Shown piece after piece: positions 13,981 through 20,289 of a stretch of 20,660 nucleotides of DNA (position 1 is the first letter of the stretch; the number at the start of each line of letters is the position of its first letter). The stretch spans positions 1-20,660 of the forward strand of contig CAJVYK010000015.1 in assembly GCA_913009865.1 (NCBI GenBank), in the 5' to 3' direction. Under the pieces are notes generated by a model. It saw only the letters and a list, made by a program, of their open reading frames with translations. It was not told the DNA's origin and made no database searches. A program made the translations under genes and the position numbers. The stretch is from an uncultured bacterium (GTDB lineage: Bacteria; Planctomycetota; Phycisphaerae; Sedimentisphaerales; Anaerobacaceae).

Positions 13981-14187
13981 ACTGATACCCAAGGCATAAA
14001 TTTACACTGTTTTTTTACTAATTTTATTCGTGTCCATTCGTGGCATGTACCAGAACGGTTCATGCCGTGGCTGACTTTTTCCTGTATTCTGTCTTCTGTC
14101 TTCTCTTTTAATTTTTTCTCTGTGATCTCTGTGTCCTCTGTGGCCATTTTTTGTCTTTTACTTTTTCCTTTTTACGCCTTTTGAGCT

Positions 14188-14230
14188 TTCGCAGGATACA
14201 GTCGGGCCCTGCGAAGTTGTATTGTATCCT
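14188..14230. repeat. Two overlapping, mutually exclusive palindromes
   Basis: ttcgcagg (14188-14195) can pair with cctgcgaa (14208-14215), while aggataca (14193-14200) can pair with tgtatcct (14223-14230). The left arms overlap, so only one stem can form at a time. Confidence 0.5.
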
Positions 14231-14315
14231 TAGTCTTCCTCTTTTACCACATAAAATCCGGATGATGCAATGAAGATGTAATTTACTCAAACTGACCGTT
14301 TTGTCCGTACCTATA

Positions 14316-14358
14316 CCTATGGCAGTCATCGGGATTCCGCCGTAAGGCGTCCCATAGG
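14316..14358. repeat. 43-bp palindromic repeat related to the 53-bp family
   Basis: cctatgg (14316-14322) pairs with ccatagg (14352-14358). Inner parts ggga/cgcc pair with ggcg/tccc around gtaa. It shares ctatggcagtc, gccgtaaggc (inverted) and cataggga with the 53-bp repeats at 6658 and 8996. Confidence 0.7.
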
Positions 14359-14429
14359 GACTTACGGAAAGCTAAACGCAAATCACCTTTTGACAAGGTA
14401 TTATGCGCCATAAAAACAATAATAAAATA

Positions 14430-14480
14430 GGATACCACGTGGGGTATCCCACTGTGGTCAGCCATCCGCCAACGGCGGAT
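14430..14480. repeat. Two adjacent short perfect palindromes
   Basis: ggatacc (14430-14436) pairs with ggtatcc (14443-14449). Fifteen bases on, atccgcc (14464-14470) pairs with ggcggat (14474-14480) around aac. Both are stable on either strand and neither has a T run. Confidence 0.55.
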
Positions 14481-14532
14481 TCGACAATTTTGCATTTTAC
14501 ACTTTGATTTTTGGCTCTGCCACAGGTGCGTT

Positions 14533-14560
14533 TTCAAACTGACCGAGGGGTCAGTTTGAA
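14533..14560. repeat. Perfect 12-bp hairpin ttcaaactgacc
   Basis: ttcaaactgacc (14533-14544) and ggtcagtttgaa (14549-14560) flank loop gagg. The same word, tcaaactgacc, occurs again at 14287-14297 without its partner. Confidence 0.8.
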
Positions 14561-14571
14561 TAATATAGAAT

Positions 14572-14611
14572 GGGCTGAGCCGAATCACAAAGTTTGTGTT
14601 CGGCTCAGCCC
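14572..14611 (-). terminator. Large hairpin downstream of the secreted-protein gene
   Basis: gggctgagccgaa (14572-14584) pairs with ttcggctcagccc (14599-14611), and inside cacaaa pairs with tttgtg around a single g. About 19 perfect pairs lie 31 bases after the stop codon at 14643. The tail on the - strand is only moderately T-rich (attctatatt), so a terminator role is plausible rather than sure. Confidence 0.55.
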
Positions 14612-14642
14612 TGATTGCTTCGGCCTTTAATACGGTCGGCGC

Positions 14643-15449
14643 TTAGCCGGCCTGGTTTGGGTCGTTGGGGCTTGTTTCCTTCGGCATCGGAAGGATATAG
14701 GCAATGTCCGGCTCGAGTGTCGGCTCTTCATCCGGGGTGATCTGAGTTATGGGTAAATCCACAACCTTGACCTTGACATAGACGACATCCCTGTCAACGG
14801 CTGCAAGTGGACGTTTCGGTTTTGGTTCTTCACTCGGCCTGGGGTACAACGGCACAGCAATGGTGCGGATTATCCCTCGCAGCAGATATACGCCCGGCCT
14901 GTCAAAAAGAACAGGCACGCCTATTTTGGCTTTGCCGATACTCGGGCCGCGCCGCACATCGCCGGCTCCATCACGACCAATAGTAACCCAATGGTTGTGT
15001 CTTACTCCATTTGCATCAGTTATATCATTTGCGTCGGCTATATCAATGTCCTGAATGTCCGGCTCAAGCTGTGGATGTTCTCGGCAGGGCCTGCGCTTTT
15101 GCAGCACTATAGACGCACCCAGTCGGCCGAAAGAACGCCGATACCAGACGCCTTCCAGGTTACGGCTGAGACAAAATACTACTCTGGCCCCTGTGGGAAT
15201 TTTGATTTCGCCGTTCTCTCGCGGGAAATTCTCCGCCCCTGCCGATTGCCTGCCGTGACGGGCTGCAGCGGCCCTGACAGGCCCAATCAGAGCGGCCCGC
15301 GGCGACGCCAGCACATACTTGATTGTCGGCGGCGGAAGAACCTGACCGCCTTGCTGTTCTGTTTGGCTATCCTGAGCCAATACAACCCCGCAGGACAGCA
15401 GCAATACTGTAACCGGCAGGCAAATCCAAAGTTTCAAATGATTCGACAT
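14643..15449 (-). CDS. Secreted hypothetical protein with signal peptide
   Basis: No family recognised. From ATG 15449 it has 268 residues, with a strong ribosome binding site (aggaggt, 4-5 bases before the ATG) that decides against the longer frame to 15482. The N-terminus KLWICLPVTVLLLSCGVVLAQ is a signal peptide. Cleavage after VLA is likely, though LLSC is a borderline lipobox. The mature part is Pro-rich, has beta-strand-like stretches (GVPVLFDRPGVYLLRGIIRTIAVP; RDVVYVKVKVV) and an acidic Asp/Ala/Asn tract (DIADANDITDANG). The tail is Pro/Glu-rich. It probably works in the periplasm or outside the cell; function is unknown. It is a single gene, isolated from neighbours by hairpin-rich DNA. 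Confidence 0.75.
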   Translation of the reverse strand: MSNHLKLWICLPVTVLLLSCGVVLAQDSQTEQQGGQVLPPPTIKYVLASPRAALIGPVRAAAARHGRQSAGAENFPRENGEIKIPTGARVVFCLSRNLEGVWYRRSFGRLGASIVLQKRRPCREHPQLEPDIQDIDIADANDITDANGVRHNHWVTIGRDGAGDVRRGPSIGKAKIGVPVLFDRPGVYLLRGIIRTIAVPLYPRPSEEPKPKRPLAAVDRDVVYVKVKVVDLPITQITPDEEPTLEPDIAYILPMPKETSPNDPNQAG

Positions 15450-15604
15450 AATGCACCTCCTTTTTAATAAAACGCACAACATTATTTCACCTAACTGTTC
15501 CTCTCGACTTCCGGAACTCCACGTTTTCTATTACGGTTAACGTGCGGAGAAGGCAAAATATTGCATCAAAACCGAAAAAAATATAACTAACCGGAATTTT
15601 TCTA

Positions 15605-15632
15605 TTGCCGCCCTTGATTTTTCTGCTATACT
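15605..15632 (+). promoter_or_regulatory. Sigma-70-type promoter on the + strand
   Basis: TTGCCG (15605-15610), 16-base spacer, TATACT (15627-15632). It points into a stretch with no open frame that ends in strong + strand terminators at 15783-15836 and 15846-15867, suggesting a non-coding transcript. The call rests on motif match only. Confidence 0.45.
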
Positions 15633-15639
15633 ACTGATG

Positions 15640-15836
15640 TACGTAGTTGTTATATGGAAGGGTTTTCACCCCACCTGCCGGAGAGGGTGGAGTTGGATAG
15701 TGGTGGTACTGATTTTTTCTCGAACTGAACTTTTAGCTGAACTTTCACAGTTAGAGTCGTAACGGAGTTTAGGTAAAACTACGGGCTGGGGTTTTTAATT
15801 CCTCTTCCTCCCTCCCGACCTCAGCCCACTTTTTTT
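15640..15836 (+). ncRNA. Candidate small RNA of about 200 bases
   Basis: Bounded by the promoter above and by a terminator-like hairpin with a C-rich loop. It contains a further stem near 15672-15692 (ccacc with ggtgg). No frame of useful length with a ribosome binding site was found in it on the + strand. Both flanking genes lie on the opposite strand. This is a prediction from signals, not homology. Confidence 0.35.
15783..15836 (+). terminator. Hairpin with CCTCCCTCC loop, copy 1
   Basis: gggctggggt (15783-15792) pairs with acctcagccc (15818-15827), including one G-U pair, followed by a run of seven T (15830-15836). The 25-base loop is pyrimidine-rich and contains tcctccctcc, complementary to ribosome binding sites. 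A similar element lies at 15999-16059. Confidence 0.65.
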
Positions 15837-15845
15837 AAATTTAAG

Positions 15846-15867
15846 AACCGCTGATGAGCGGTTTTTT
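15846..15867 (+). terminator. Rho-independent terminator
   Basis: aaccgct (15846-15852) and agcggtt (15857-15863) around loop gatg, running into six T (15862-15867). It is a compact classical terminator on the + strand, ten bases after the previous one. Confidence 0.75.
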
Positions 15868-15962
15868 AGGGGGGCAGGATATTATTTTTTCCGGAATACG
15901 AACATTTTTTTGACAGGAACGGTATAGAGTATAGAGTTTTTTTTTGCTGTATCGATTAGCAA

Positions 15963-15987
15963 GCCCTGCACCAGAGCGGTACAGGGC
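15963..15987. other. Hairpin gccctg/cagggc
   Basis: gccctg (15963-15968) pairs with cagggc (15982-15987), with acc/ggt pairing inside. It lies just before the second C-rich-loop hairpin, in a stretch with no gene. Confidence 0.5.
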
Positions 15988-15998
15988 AAGCCATTTTG

Positions 15999-16059
15999 AC
16001 AGGGCTGGGGTTTTCTCGCTTTCTCCTCCCTCCGCGACCCAGCCCTGTTTCCTTTTTTT
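15999..16059 (+). terminator. Hairpin with CCTCCCTCC loop, copy 2
   Basis: acagggctggg (15999-16009) pairs perfectly with cccagccctgt (16038-16048), followed by T7 at 16053-16059. The 28-base loop shares gttttctc and tcctccctcc with copy 1 at 15783. It lies 31 bases past the terL stop codon, in the opposite orientation to terL. Confidence 0.65.
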
Positions 16060-16090
16060 GCGCACCGCCGACGGCCTTTAATAAACGTCT

Positions 16091-17596
16091 TCAATACCGT
16101 CTGCTTACAGCTTTTCTGCTGCGTTTATAGTTTACGAAGAAGTACCGCAGAGCATCTATCGGATGGTCGTATAAGCCGTCTTTGAACGGCAGTTCGCCGG
16201 CCCCGATACCATCGCCGAGCAGTCTGTCGGGATAATGATAGCACCGCATCGCTTCTATCAGCCGGCGGCAGTTCGGTGAAATCAGCAGACGGCTTTGCCC
16301 GTCGCCGGAGCAGACAGCCCTGCGGATAAGCTCAACGCCCTCCAGAATTCTGCTTCGCCGATACCGTACCGCTATCCCCAGCCCCCGCAGTTCCCGAACC
16401 GAACTTGTGCCGGTAACATCATTAACGCTTTTTCCCGCCGGGTCGCAAAAGCTCGCAACCACCCGTTCTTCTCCGCCCGGCGTTCGTCTCTTCATTTCTT
16501 CAGCGTGCACATCAATTGTCGCCCTGCTGCGGATATACTCGTCAATTACCCGCACAACGCCGTCGCCATCGACCTGAATCCACAGGCACACAAACGGATT
16601 CACAAAGCCAAAATCGAGTGTCCTGTACAACGGCAGACTTGGGTCATAATCGATTGGCTGCACATGGATGGCCGGGTCGAACTCGTCGAAGACCACGTTC
16701 TCCAGATTGGGTCTTTTGCAGAGCATCTCCGCTTCCCAGCCGGCCCTGCTCGCCCGCTGCATTGCTGTCAGGCAATCGTCAATTTTCAAATACCCGTCTG
16801 CCTGTTTGGCTTTGCCGCCGCAGTCATCCCACAGCCGGCACTGCGAGCAGTTTCTGTCTGTGCACTTCTCTATCACCTCCCATAAGCACCATTTGAAAAC
16901 CGGCGTGCCGAGTTGAGCTGCCTGCGAGACCATTTTTTGCATCAGCCCGTACGGCCGATGCATCGTACTGATAATTTCCATCGCAGCTATAATACCGGCG
17001 GTGCTCCGGGTTGTGAATTTAGCTGCCGCAAAGACATCCTCATCGAAAAGCTCGACCTCGTCACATCGCAGCTTCTGGATATGCTGACCGCGAACACTCA
17101 TCGGCGATTGCGTTAACACCTCGACAGCCGAGCCGTTGATAAAGCTGCACTTGCCCTTGCGGACAGGGCCGGCTAAAAACTCTTCGAAGCCGCTGCGTAA
17201 AAAGCCGGCCAGATATTCATACATTCTGCCGGCCTGCTCGCCCGAGCCGGCGAGTATCCGCACCTGACAGTTCGGCTTAAAGACACAATCCAGAAGCGTA
17301 GCGACCGCGGCCAGCTCGGTCTTGCCGCCGGCACGGTTGGCCCAGATTATCGAATCGGCGTTCACCGGCCTTTCAGCGGCGAAGTCAACAGCGAAACTGT
17401 GCCACAGATGTTCCATTGGGCTGTTGTGTTCCGGGCAGATTTTTTTGTCTGGTATATCGATACCCAAAAAGACTTTGACGTAGTTTTTAAGGTCAGCCCT
17501 GCTGGCGGGCCGGGCCCGCCGAAGAGCTGAGTAAACGCCGGCAGCGGTTTCGATGTCACCTTTAGATTTGGTTTCGGCTAAGGTTAACTCTGTCAT
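16091..17596 (-). CDS. Phage terminase large subunit (TerL)
   Basis: Packaging motor ATPase plus headful/cohesive-end nuclease of tailed phages. Seen: Walker A-like ANRAGGKT (with the arginine common in TerL) near residue 85, Walker B LRCDEVELFDE, a zinc-finger-like insert (C-x4-C-x2-C-x5-C in CTDRNCSQCRLWDDC), and a C-terminal RNase H-fold nuclease with candidate acidic residues in TLDFGFVNPF, VASFCDPAG and YDHPIDALRYF. Full-length at 501 residues. ATG 17596 is chosen because aggggg lies about 9 bases upstream; the frame continues to 17629 without a site. A small-subunit-like gene is at 20290-20660, but no portal, protease or capsid gene follows, so this is an isolated packaging gene or prophage remnant. 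Confidence 0.9.
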   Translation of the reverse strand: MTELTLAETKSKGDIETAAGVYSALRRARPASRADLKNYVKVFLGIDIPDKKICPEHNSPMEHLWHSFAVDFAAERPVNADSIIWANRAGGKTELAAVATLLDCVFKPNCQVRILAGSGEQAGRMYEYLAGFLRSGFEEFLAGPVRKGKCSFINGSAVEVLTQSPMSVRGQHIQKLRCDEVELFDEDVFAAAKFTTRSTAGIIAAMEIISTMHRPYGLMQKMVSQAAQLGTPVFKWCLWEVIEKCTDRNCSQCRLWDDCGGKAKQADGYLKIDDCLTAMQRASRAGWEAEMLCKRPNLENVVFDEFDPAIHVQPIDYDPSLPLYRTLDFGFVNPFVCLWIQVDGDGVVRVIDEYIRSRATIDVHAEEMKRRTPGGEERVVASFCDPAGKSVNDVTGTSSVRELRGLGIAVRYRRSRILEGVELIRRAVCSGDGQSRLLISPNCRRLIEAMRCYHYPDRLLGDGIGAGELPFKDGLYDHPIDALRYFFVNYKRSRKAVSRRY

Positions 17597-17636
17597 AGCT
17601 ATATACCCCCTGACTTGCTTGTTTGACAATTTGAAT

Positions 17637-17661
17637 GCAAAAAAAGCCCCCCTTTTTTTGC
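17637..17661. terminator. A7/C5/T7 bidirectional hairpin upstream of terL
   Basis: gcaaaaaaag (17637-17646) and ctttttttgc (17652-17661) flank a loop of five C. The stem is AT-rich, with T runs in either direction. It may insulate terL from the upstream cassette. Confidence 0.45.
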
Positions 17662-17685
17662 TCTACGTTACTTATGGGTTATACT
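17658..17685 (+). promoter_or_regulatory. Second sigma-70-type promoter on the + strand
   Basis: TTGCTC (17658-17663), 16-base spacer, TATACT (17680-17685). The same spacing and the same -10 occur at 15605. It points to the G-rich tandem repeat and the terminator hairpin ending at 17849, against the direction of all nearby genes. Confidence 0.4.
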
Positions 17686-17724
17686 TTAAATAGATAAGCT
17701 GTGCGAACAATCCATCTCGGCTTC

Positions 17725-17763
17725 GTGAGGGTGATGCGCGAGGGTGATGTGCGAGGGTGATGT
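17725..17763. repeat. Three tandem 13-bp repeats
   Basis: gtgagggtgatgc, gcgagggtgatgt, gcgagggtgatgt in direct tandem. They lie between the + strand promoter at 17658 and the hairpin at 17793, so a transcript from that promoter would carry three GAGGGUGAUG boxes. Confidence 0.9.
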
Positions 17764-17792
17764 TAAGATACAGCACAGCATTATCATACAAC

Positions 17793-17849
17793 GGGGACGG
17801 GCCTAATCAAATAACCAGCATATAAGCAAGGCCTCCGTCCCCCTTTTTT
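17793..17849 (+). terminator. Terminator-like hairpin with long loop
   Basis: ggggacgg (17793-17800) pairs with ccgtcccc (17835-17842), then c and six T (17844-17849). The long loop resembles the build of the mnmE terminator and the 15783/15999 hairpins. It overlaps the 3' part of the Tat fragment on the other strand. Confidence 0.65.
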
Positions 17850-17956
17850 ATTTTATATTCTCTATTCTGTACATCGTTCAGACACACCGGAATAGTCAGC
17901 GAGACAGCACCGGTGCCGGCAAGTTTCAGGAAGTATCGTCGGTTCACATTCTTCAT
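17807..17956 (-). pseudogene. Orphan Tat signal peptide, 49-codon fragment of an exported protein
   Basis: ATG 17956 has a strong ribosome binding site (ggagg, 6 bases upstream). The translation begins MKNVNRRYFLKLAGTGAVSL, a clear twin-arginine signal (RRYFLK) with a short hydrophobic stretch, then TIPVC. After about 25 residues the reading becomes Lys/Asn-rich and stops at 17807, so the exported enzyme this signal would serve is missing. The lost part coincides with the G-rich/C-rich hairpin at 17793-17849. It follows the TOPRIM gene by only 17 bases. It could be a truncated gene or, less likely, a real small exported peptide. Confidence 0.65.
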
Positions 17957-17973
17957 TTTATGCCTCCGGGATT

Positions 17974-18630
17974 TTATGTTACTTTTGCAGGAAAGAGGTG
18001 ATTTGTCAAATTGTTTGCCTGAGATTGTATAAGCTCAATTCCTTCGTGAAGCTCTTTGCAATTGGAAACGATTTTCTCGATGTTAAGATGATTTATGAAG
18101 TTTCCAGCCCTTTTGCCTTTGGTATAAGTTTTCTCATATCTCTCAAACAGTTTTTGCAAGTCCTTATAGCCGAACTTTTCAGGTGGCTTAAAAACGTTTG
18201 GCTTTCTTTGTGATTTCGAAGCTCTTAAGAATTCGTATATCCCTTCAATATCATAGAAAAACCAAGACTCAATATGTAGTGTAGCTGTTATAACATTGAT
18301 ACTCAAGGTGCGATTCAGGTCTTCGTCTTTGAGGTATTTTTTTACTCTCTTGATATTAAATTCTGGGACCTCACCATATCTTGATTCTCTATCAAAACAA
18401 CAATATACTCTGATGCTTTCATCCTTATGTTGTCGAACATAAGTTCCAATGCTGTCGACTACCTTTGCGTTTATGTTATAAAGCCCTTCAAGATTTTTAA
18501 CTATACTTCGACAACCGCCCAGGCAGAGCTTCTTTATTCGCTTATAGAAAACCTCATCCGTATCACCTTCAACCAGTAAAAGCGAGACCGGTTGTTTTTC
18601 AGATTTACTCTGACCAACCTCGGTTGCCAA
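17974..18630 (-). CDS. TOPRIM-like protein, partner of the AAA ATPase (DUF4276/DUF4435/RloB-like)
   Basis: 218 residues. The N-terminal half has the TOPRIM pattern: LLLVEGDTDEVFYKRI with E21, G22 and D25, then RVYCCFDRES with D80 and E82. The second half has HIESWFFYD (E121, D127), then a Pro-Glu and Tyr/Lys-rich segment (KTYTKGKRAGNF) like DUF4276 and RloB proteins. This suggests a metal-dependent nuclease or phosphotransfer site. The start is TTG 18630, with gggag 8-9 bases upstream. Upstream in frame there is no ATG before the stop at 18661, so TTG is the best choice. It starts two bases after the ATPase stop codon, so the pair is translationally coupled and probably forms one complex. The architecture is that of a split OLD nuclease or PARIS-like defence module. 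Confidence 0.8.
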   Translation of the reverse strand: MATEVGQSKSEKQPVSLLLVEGDTDEVFYKRIKKLCLGGCRSIVKNLEGLYNINAKVVDSIGTYVRQHKDESIRVYCCFDRESRYGEVPEFNIKRVKKYLKDEDLNRTLSINVITATLHIESWFFYDIEGIYEFLRASKSQRKPNVFKPPEKFGYKDLQKLFERYEKTYTKGKRAGNFINHLNIEKIVSNCKELHEGIELIQSQANNLTNHLFPAKVT

Positions 18631-18632
18631 AG

Positions 18633-19871
18633 CTATGTCTCCCTGAAACCCTGAAAATCTTTAACCAGTAAATCACCAAAATTCATTAGCCCTTTGTTCA
18701 GGCAATCTCGTAGCTGCTTGTTATTTTTAACTTTCTCAAAATGCGCAGCTCCGGTTTTATCAATAACGGCAACATTAACATCTTCCGGATTCACGCCGTT
18801 AAGAACATAAGGCGAATGAGTAGTTATCAAAACCGGCCATTTGTCAGCGTTGTCCTGCAAAAACCGCAACAGTTTTTCTACTGCTGCCGGATGCAAACAG
18901 TTTTCCAACTCTTCCAGGCACAAAATTGGCCCTCTGTCATTCGGGGAAAACAAAGCCTCTAATATTGCAGCTACAACGAGCGTGCCGTCAGAGTATTCCT
19001 CAATCAGGCAATAATCACTACCTGTACGCTTTACGAGAAAAAACCTCATTCGTTTCAGCGTTTTTTTAGCTTTTGCTTTTTTAGTGGGTGTTGGTATATC
19101 TTCAGCCTTAAAACGCACATCTTCCAAATCAAGAATATCGCAAAGAGCTTCTCTGAAAAGTTCGTAGTATTTGTCTTCTTCTTTTATGTTGTCTAAAACA
19201 AACGACAAACCAAAAGAAGAAGTTCGAATATCCTCAATGGGTTTTTCTCCGTCTATATTATCACGCAATCCTGTAGGAGACATCGCAAAAACCCTTGTTG
19301 CTCCAACCCAGTATATGGCCCTGATAAATATTTCTAACTCTGTGGGCAAACCTTCAAAATCAGGGTATATTGATTCTATTGCCAATAGCGAGGAATTGTC
19401 CTTTGCTATCTTATATGGCTTCTTTGCAATCTCCAGTTCCCTCCCCTGTCGTGAGATATACGTTATTGCAGGGCCCGTTTTGGATGGAACTTTTGCCTTT
19501 AGAGTCTCTGAAATAAATCCTCCATTTTCTTTCTTTGAATCGTCACATTGAATTTTGACTTCATAGTCAACTGTCCAGAGTTTTCTATTAACGGTCGTTT
19601 CAAAAATTATGCCAATAGTCATTGGCTTATTCAGGTGTTTTTGCAGGTGGCACATAGAAGAATCCAGCATTAAACGTGGAGTTAAACCCTTGAAAATTAT
19701 TTTGCGCAGTTTCTCGTCACCGAAAGAAATAGGCCAGAGTATTTGTAAAGCTTCGAGAATGTTTGATTTGCCGCTGTTGTTTGGGCCGACCAGTACATTA
19801 AAATCGCCGAGGTCGACTTTGCAATCTATCAGGTTCTTATAGCCGTCAACTCTTATCTGTTTTAGTTTCAT
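18633..19871 (-). CDS. AAA/OLD-type ATPase (AAA_15/AAA_21), first gene of a probable defence pair
   Basis: 412-residue SMC/RecF/OLD-like ATPase. Seen: Walker A GPNNSGKS (29-36) right after the family's FNVLVG, ABC-signature-like region (SDGTLVVAAILEALF), Walker B ILCLEEL with catalytic E320/E321, D-loop ENCLHP, and switch His H352 in ITTHSPYVLNG. There is no C-terminal TOPRIM domain as in one-piece OLD; that function is in the adjacent gene. Ribosome binding site gaggg is about 8 bases before ATG 19871. The 413 bases upstream contain directly repeated sites at 19885 and 19948. Such pairs act in anti-phage defence (OLD, PARIS); the trigger and effect here are not known. Its lower GC content relative to terL and housekeeping genes fits horizontal transfer. 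Confidence 0.87.
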   Translation of the reverse strand: MKLKQIRVDGYKNLIDCKVDLGDFNVLVGPNNSGKSNILEALQILWPISFGDEKLRKIIFKGLTPRLMLDSSMCHLQKHLNKPMTIGIIFETTVNRKLWTVDYEVKIQCDDSKKENGGFISETLKAKVPSKTGPAITYISRQGRELEIAKKPYKIAKDNSSLLAIESIYPDFEGLPTELEIFIRAIYWVGATRVFAMSPTGLRDNIDGEKPIEDIRTSSFGLSFVLDNIKEEDKYYELFREALCDILDLEDVRFKAEDIPTPTKKAKAKKTLKRMRFFLVKRTGSDYCLIEEYSDGTLVVAAILEALFSPNDRGPILCLEELENCLHPAAVEKLLRFLQDNADKWPVLITTHSPYVLNGVNPEDVNVAVIDKTGAAHFEKVKNNKQLRDCLNKGLMNFGDLLVKDFQGFRET

Positions 19872-19884
19872 AATTATACCCTCA

Positions 19885-19970
19885 AATAAGCTTAATTAGC
19901 TTCAAATGACTAAATATATTGGCATTTTCGTCTTAATTCAATACGAAAATAAGCACAATTAGTTCAAATG
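19885..19970. promoter_or_regulatory. Direct repeats plus inverted repeat upstream of the ATPase/TOPRIM operon
   Basis: aataagcttaattagcttca (19885-19904, continuing aatg) and aataagcacaattagttcaa (19948-19967, continuing atg) differ at a few bases and lie 63 bases apart in the same orientation. Between them attttcgt (19924-19931) and acgaaaat (19943-19950) form a perfect 8-bp inverted repeat. This is a likely operator/promoter region of the operon. No regulator gene is present in the window. Confidence 0.55.
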
Positions 19971-19990
19971 CAAGTAAATTCTTTGCTTTT

Positions 19991-20108
19991 TTAGGATTTT
20001 TTGCATTTTTTCTCTGCTAAAGCTGCTAATAGTCTGCTGGCCGTTTCCGGCGTAAGCTGCTTTTTACTCAGGTATTTTCGTCTTTACTGCCCGTTGATAA
20101 TCCCTCAT
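19991..20108 (-). pseudogene. Frameshifted remnant of a terminase small-subunit tail
   Basis: On the - strand, MRDYQRAVKTKIPE then, one frame over, SKKQLTPETASRLLAALAEK and a stop at 19991. The second part matches the C-terminus of the small-subunit gene next door (PQLSPQTASKLLAALAEEKE). At DNA level 20012-20060 and 20308-20356 agree at 39 of 49 aligned bases. It therefore appears to be a decayed, partial duplicate. The frameshift lies near 20065-20070. No ribosome binding site is visible. Confidence 0.6.
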
Positions 20109-20169
20109 AATATCGCTATAAAAAGGACGCTTTCACATCTACCGGCCCATAATCGTTCCTATCTTCTTT

Positions 20170-20197
20170 GTATACAATAAGTTATGCCTTATTATAC
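20170..20197. repeat. Palindrome and direct repeats in the terS-ATPase gap
   Basis: aataag and cttatt, flanked by gtata and tatac, form an inverted repeat. ttattatacttt at about 20188 is repeated directly near 20218. This is AT-rich, promoter-like DNA. The rest of the 418-base gap (19872-20289) holds the operator region, the small-subunit remnant and the hairpin at 20251. Confidence 0.45.
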
Positions 20198-20237
20198 TTT
20201 CGTTTCATTATTAAAATTTTATTATACTTTTTGGCCA

Positions 20238-20287
20238 AAAACTATAATAAGCAGCCAGGCCTGCCTGCTGAACTCAGGAATGGCTGC
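20238..20287 (-). terminator. Hairpin after the small-subunit gene
   Basis: gcagcca (20251-20257) pairs with tggctgc (20281-20287), with cctg/cagg inside. Downstream on the - strand the sequence is ttattatagttttt. It lies two bases past the stop codon of the small-subunit-like gene and is a plausible terminator. Confidence 0.55.
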
Positions 20288-20289
20288 AT

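Larger units (their letters stand above)
13716..14642. other. Gene-free repeat island
   Basis: About 0.9 kb without a credible gene. It holds at least seven palindromes (listed separately), a heptamer run ctgtatt/ctgtctt/ctgtctt at 14082-14102, a 9-bp triplicate (ctctgtgat, ctctgtgtc, ctctgtggc) near 14119-14145, and AT/pyrimidine-rich filler. The short frames here encode repeat-derived, Lys/Glu-rich or Cys/Phe-rich peptides with no domain. A ribosome binding site and promoter for the C_GCAxxG gene would lie at its left edge, but none is clear. Confidence 0.7.

Noticed and set aside
13920..14184. Short frames in the repeat island, including one starting MATEDTEITEKK
   Set aside because: They translate 9-bp and 7-bp repeats and pyrimidine tracts; this kind of peptide is a common repeat artefact.
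14991..15467. 158-residue + strand frame
   Set aside because: Opposite the secreted protein, which has a signal peptide and a strong ribosome binding site; the + frame has neither.
15910..15935. TTGACA with TATAGA as a promoter for the second C-rich-loop hairpin
   Set aside because: The spacer is only 14 bases and the TATAGA lies in a doubled 7-bp repeat, so the match is probably chance.
16295..16885. 196-residue + strand frame
   Set aside because: Shadow of terL on the opposite strand; terL carries ATPase and nuclease motifs.
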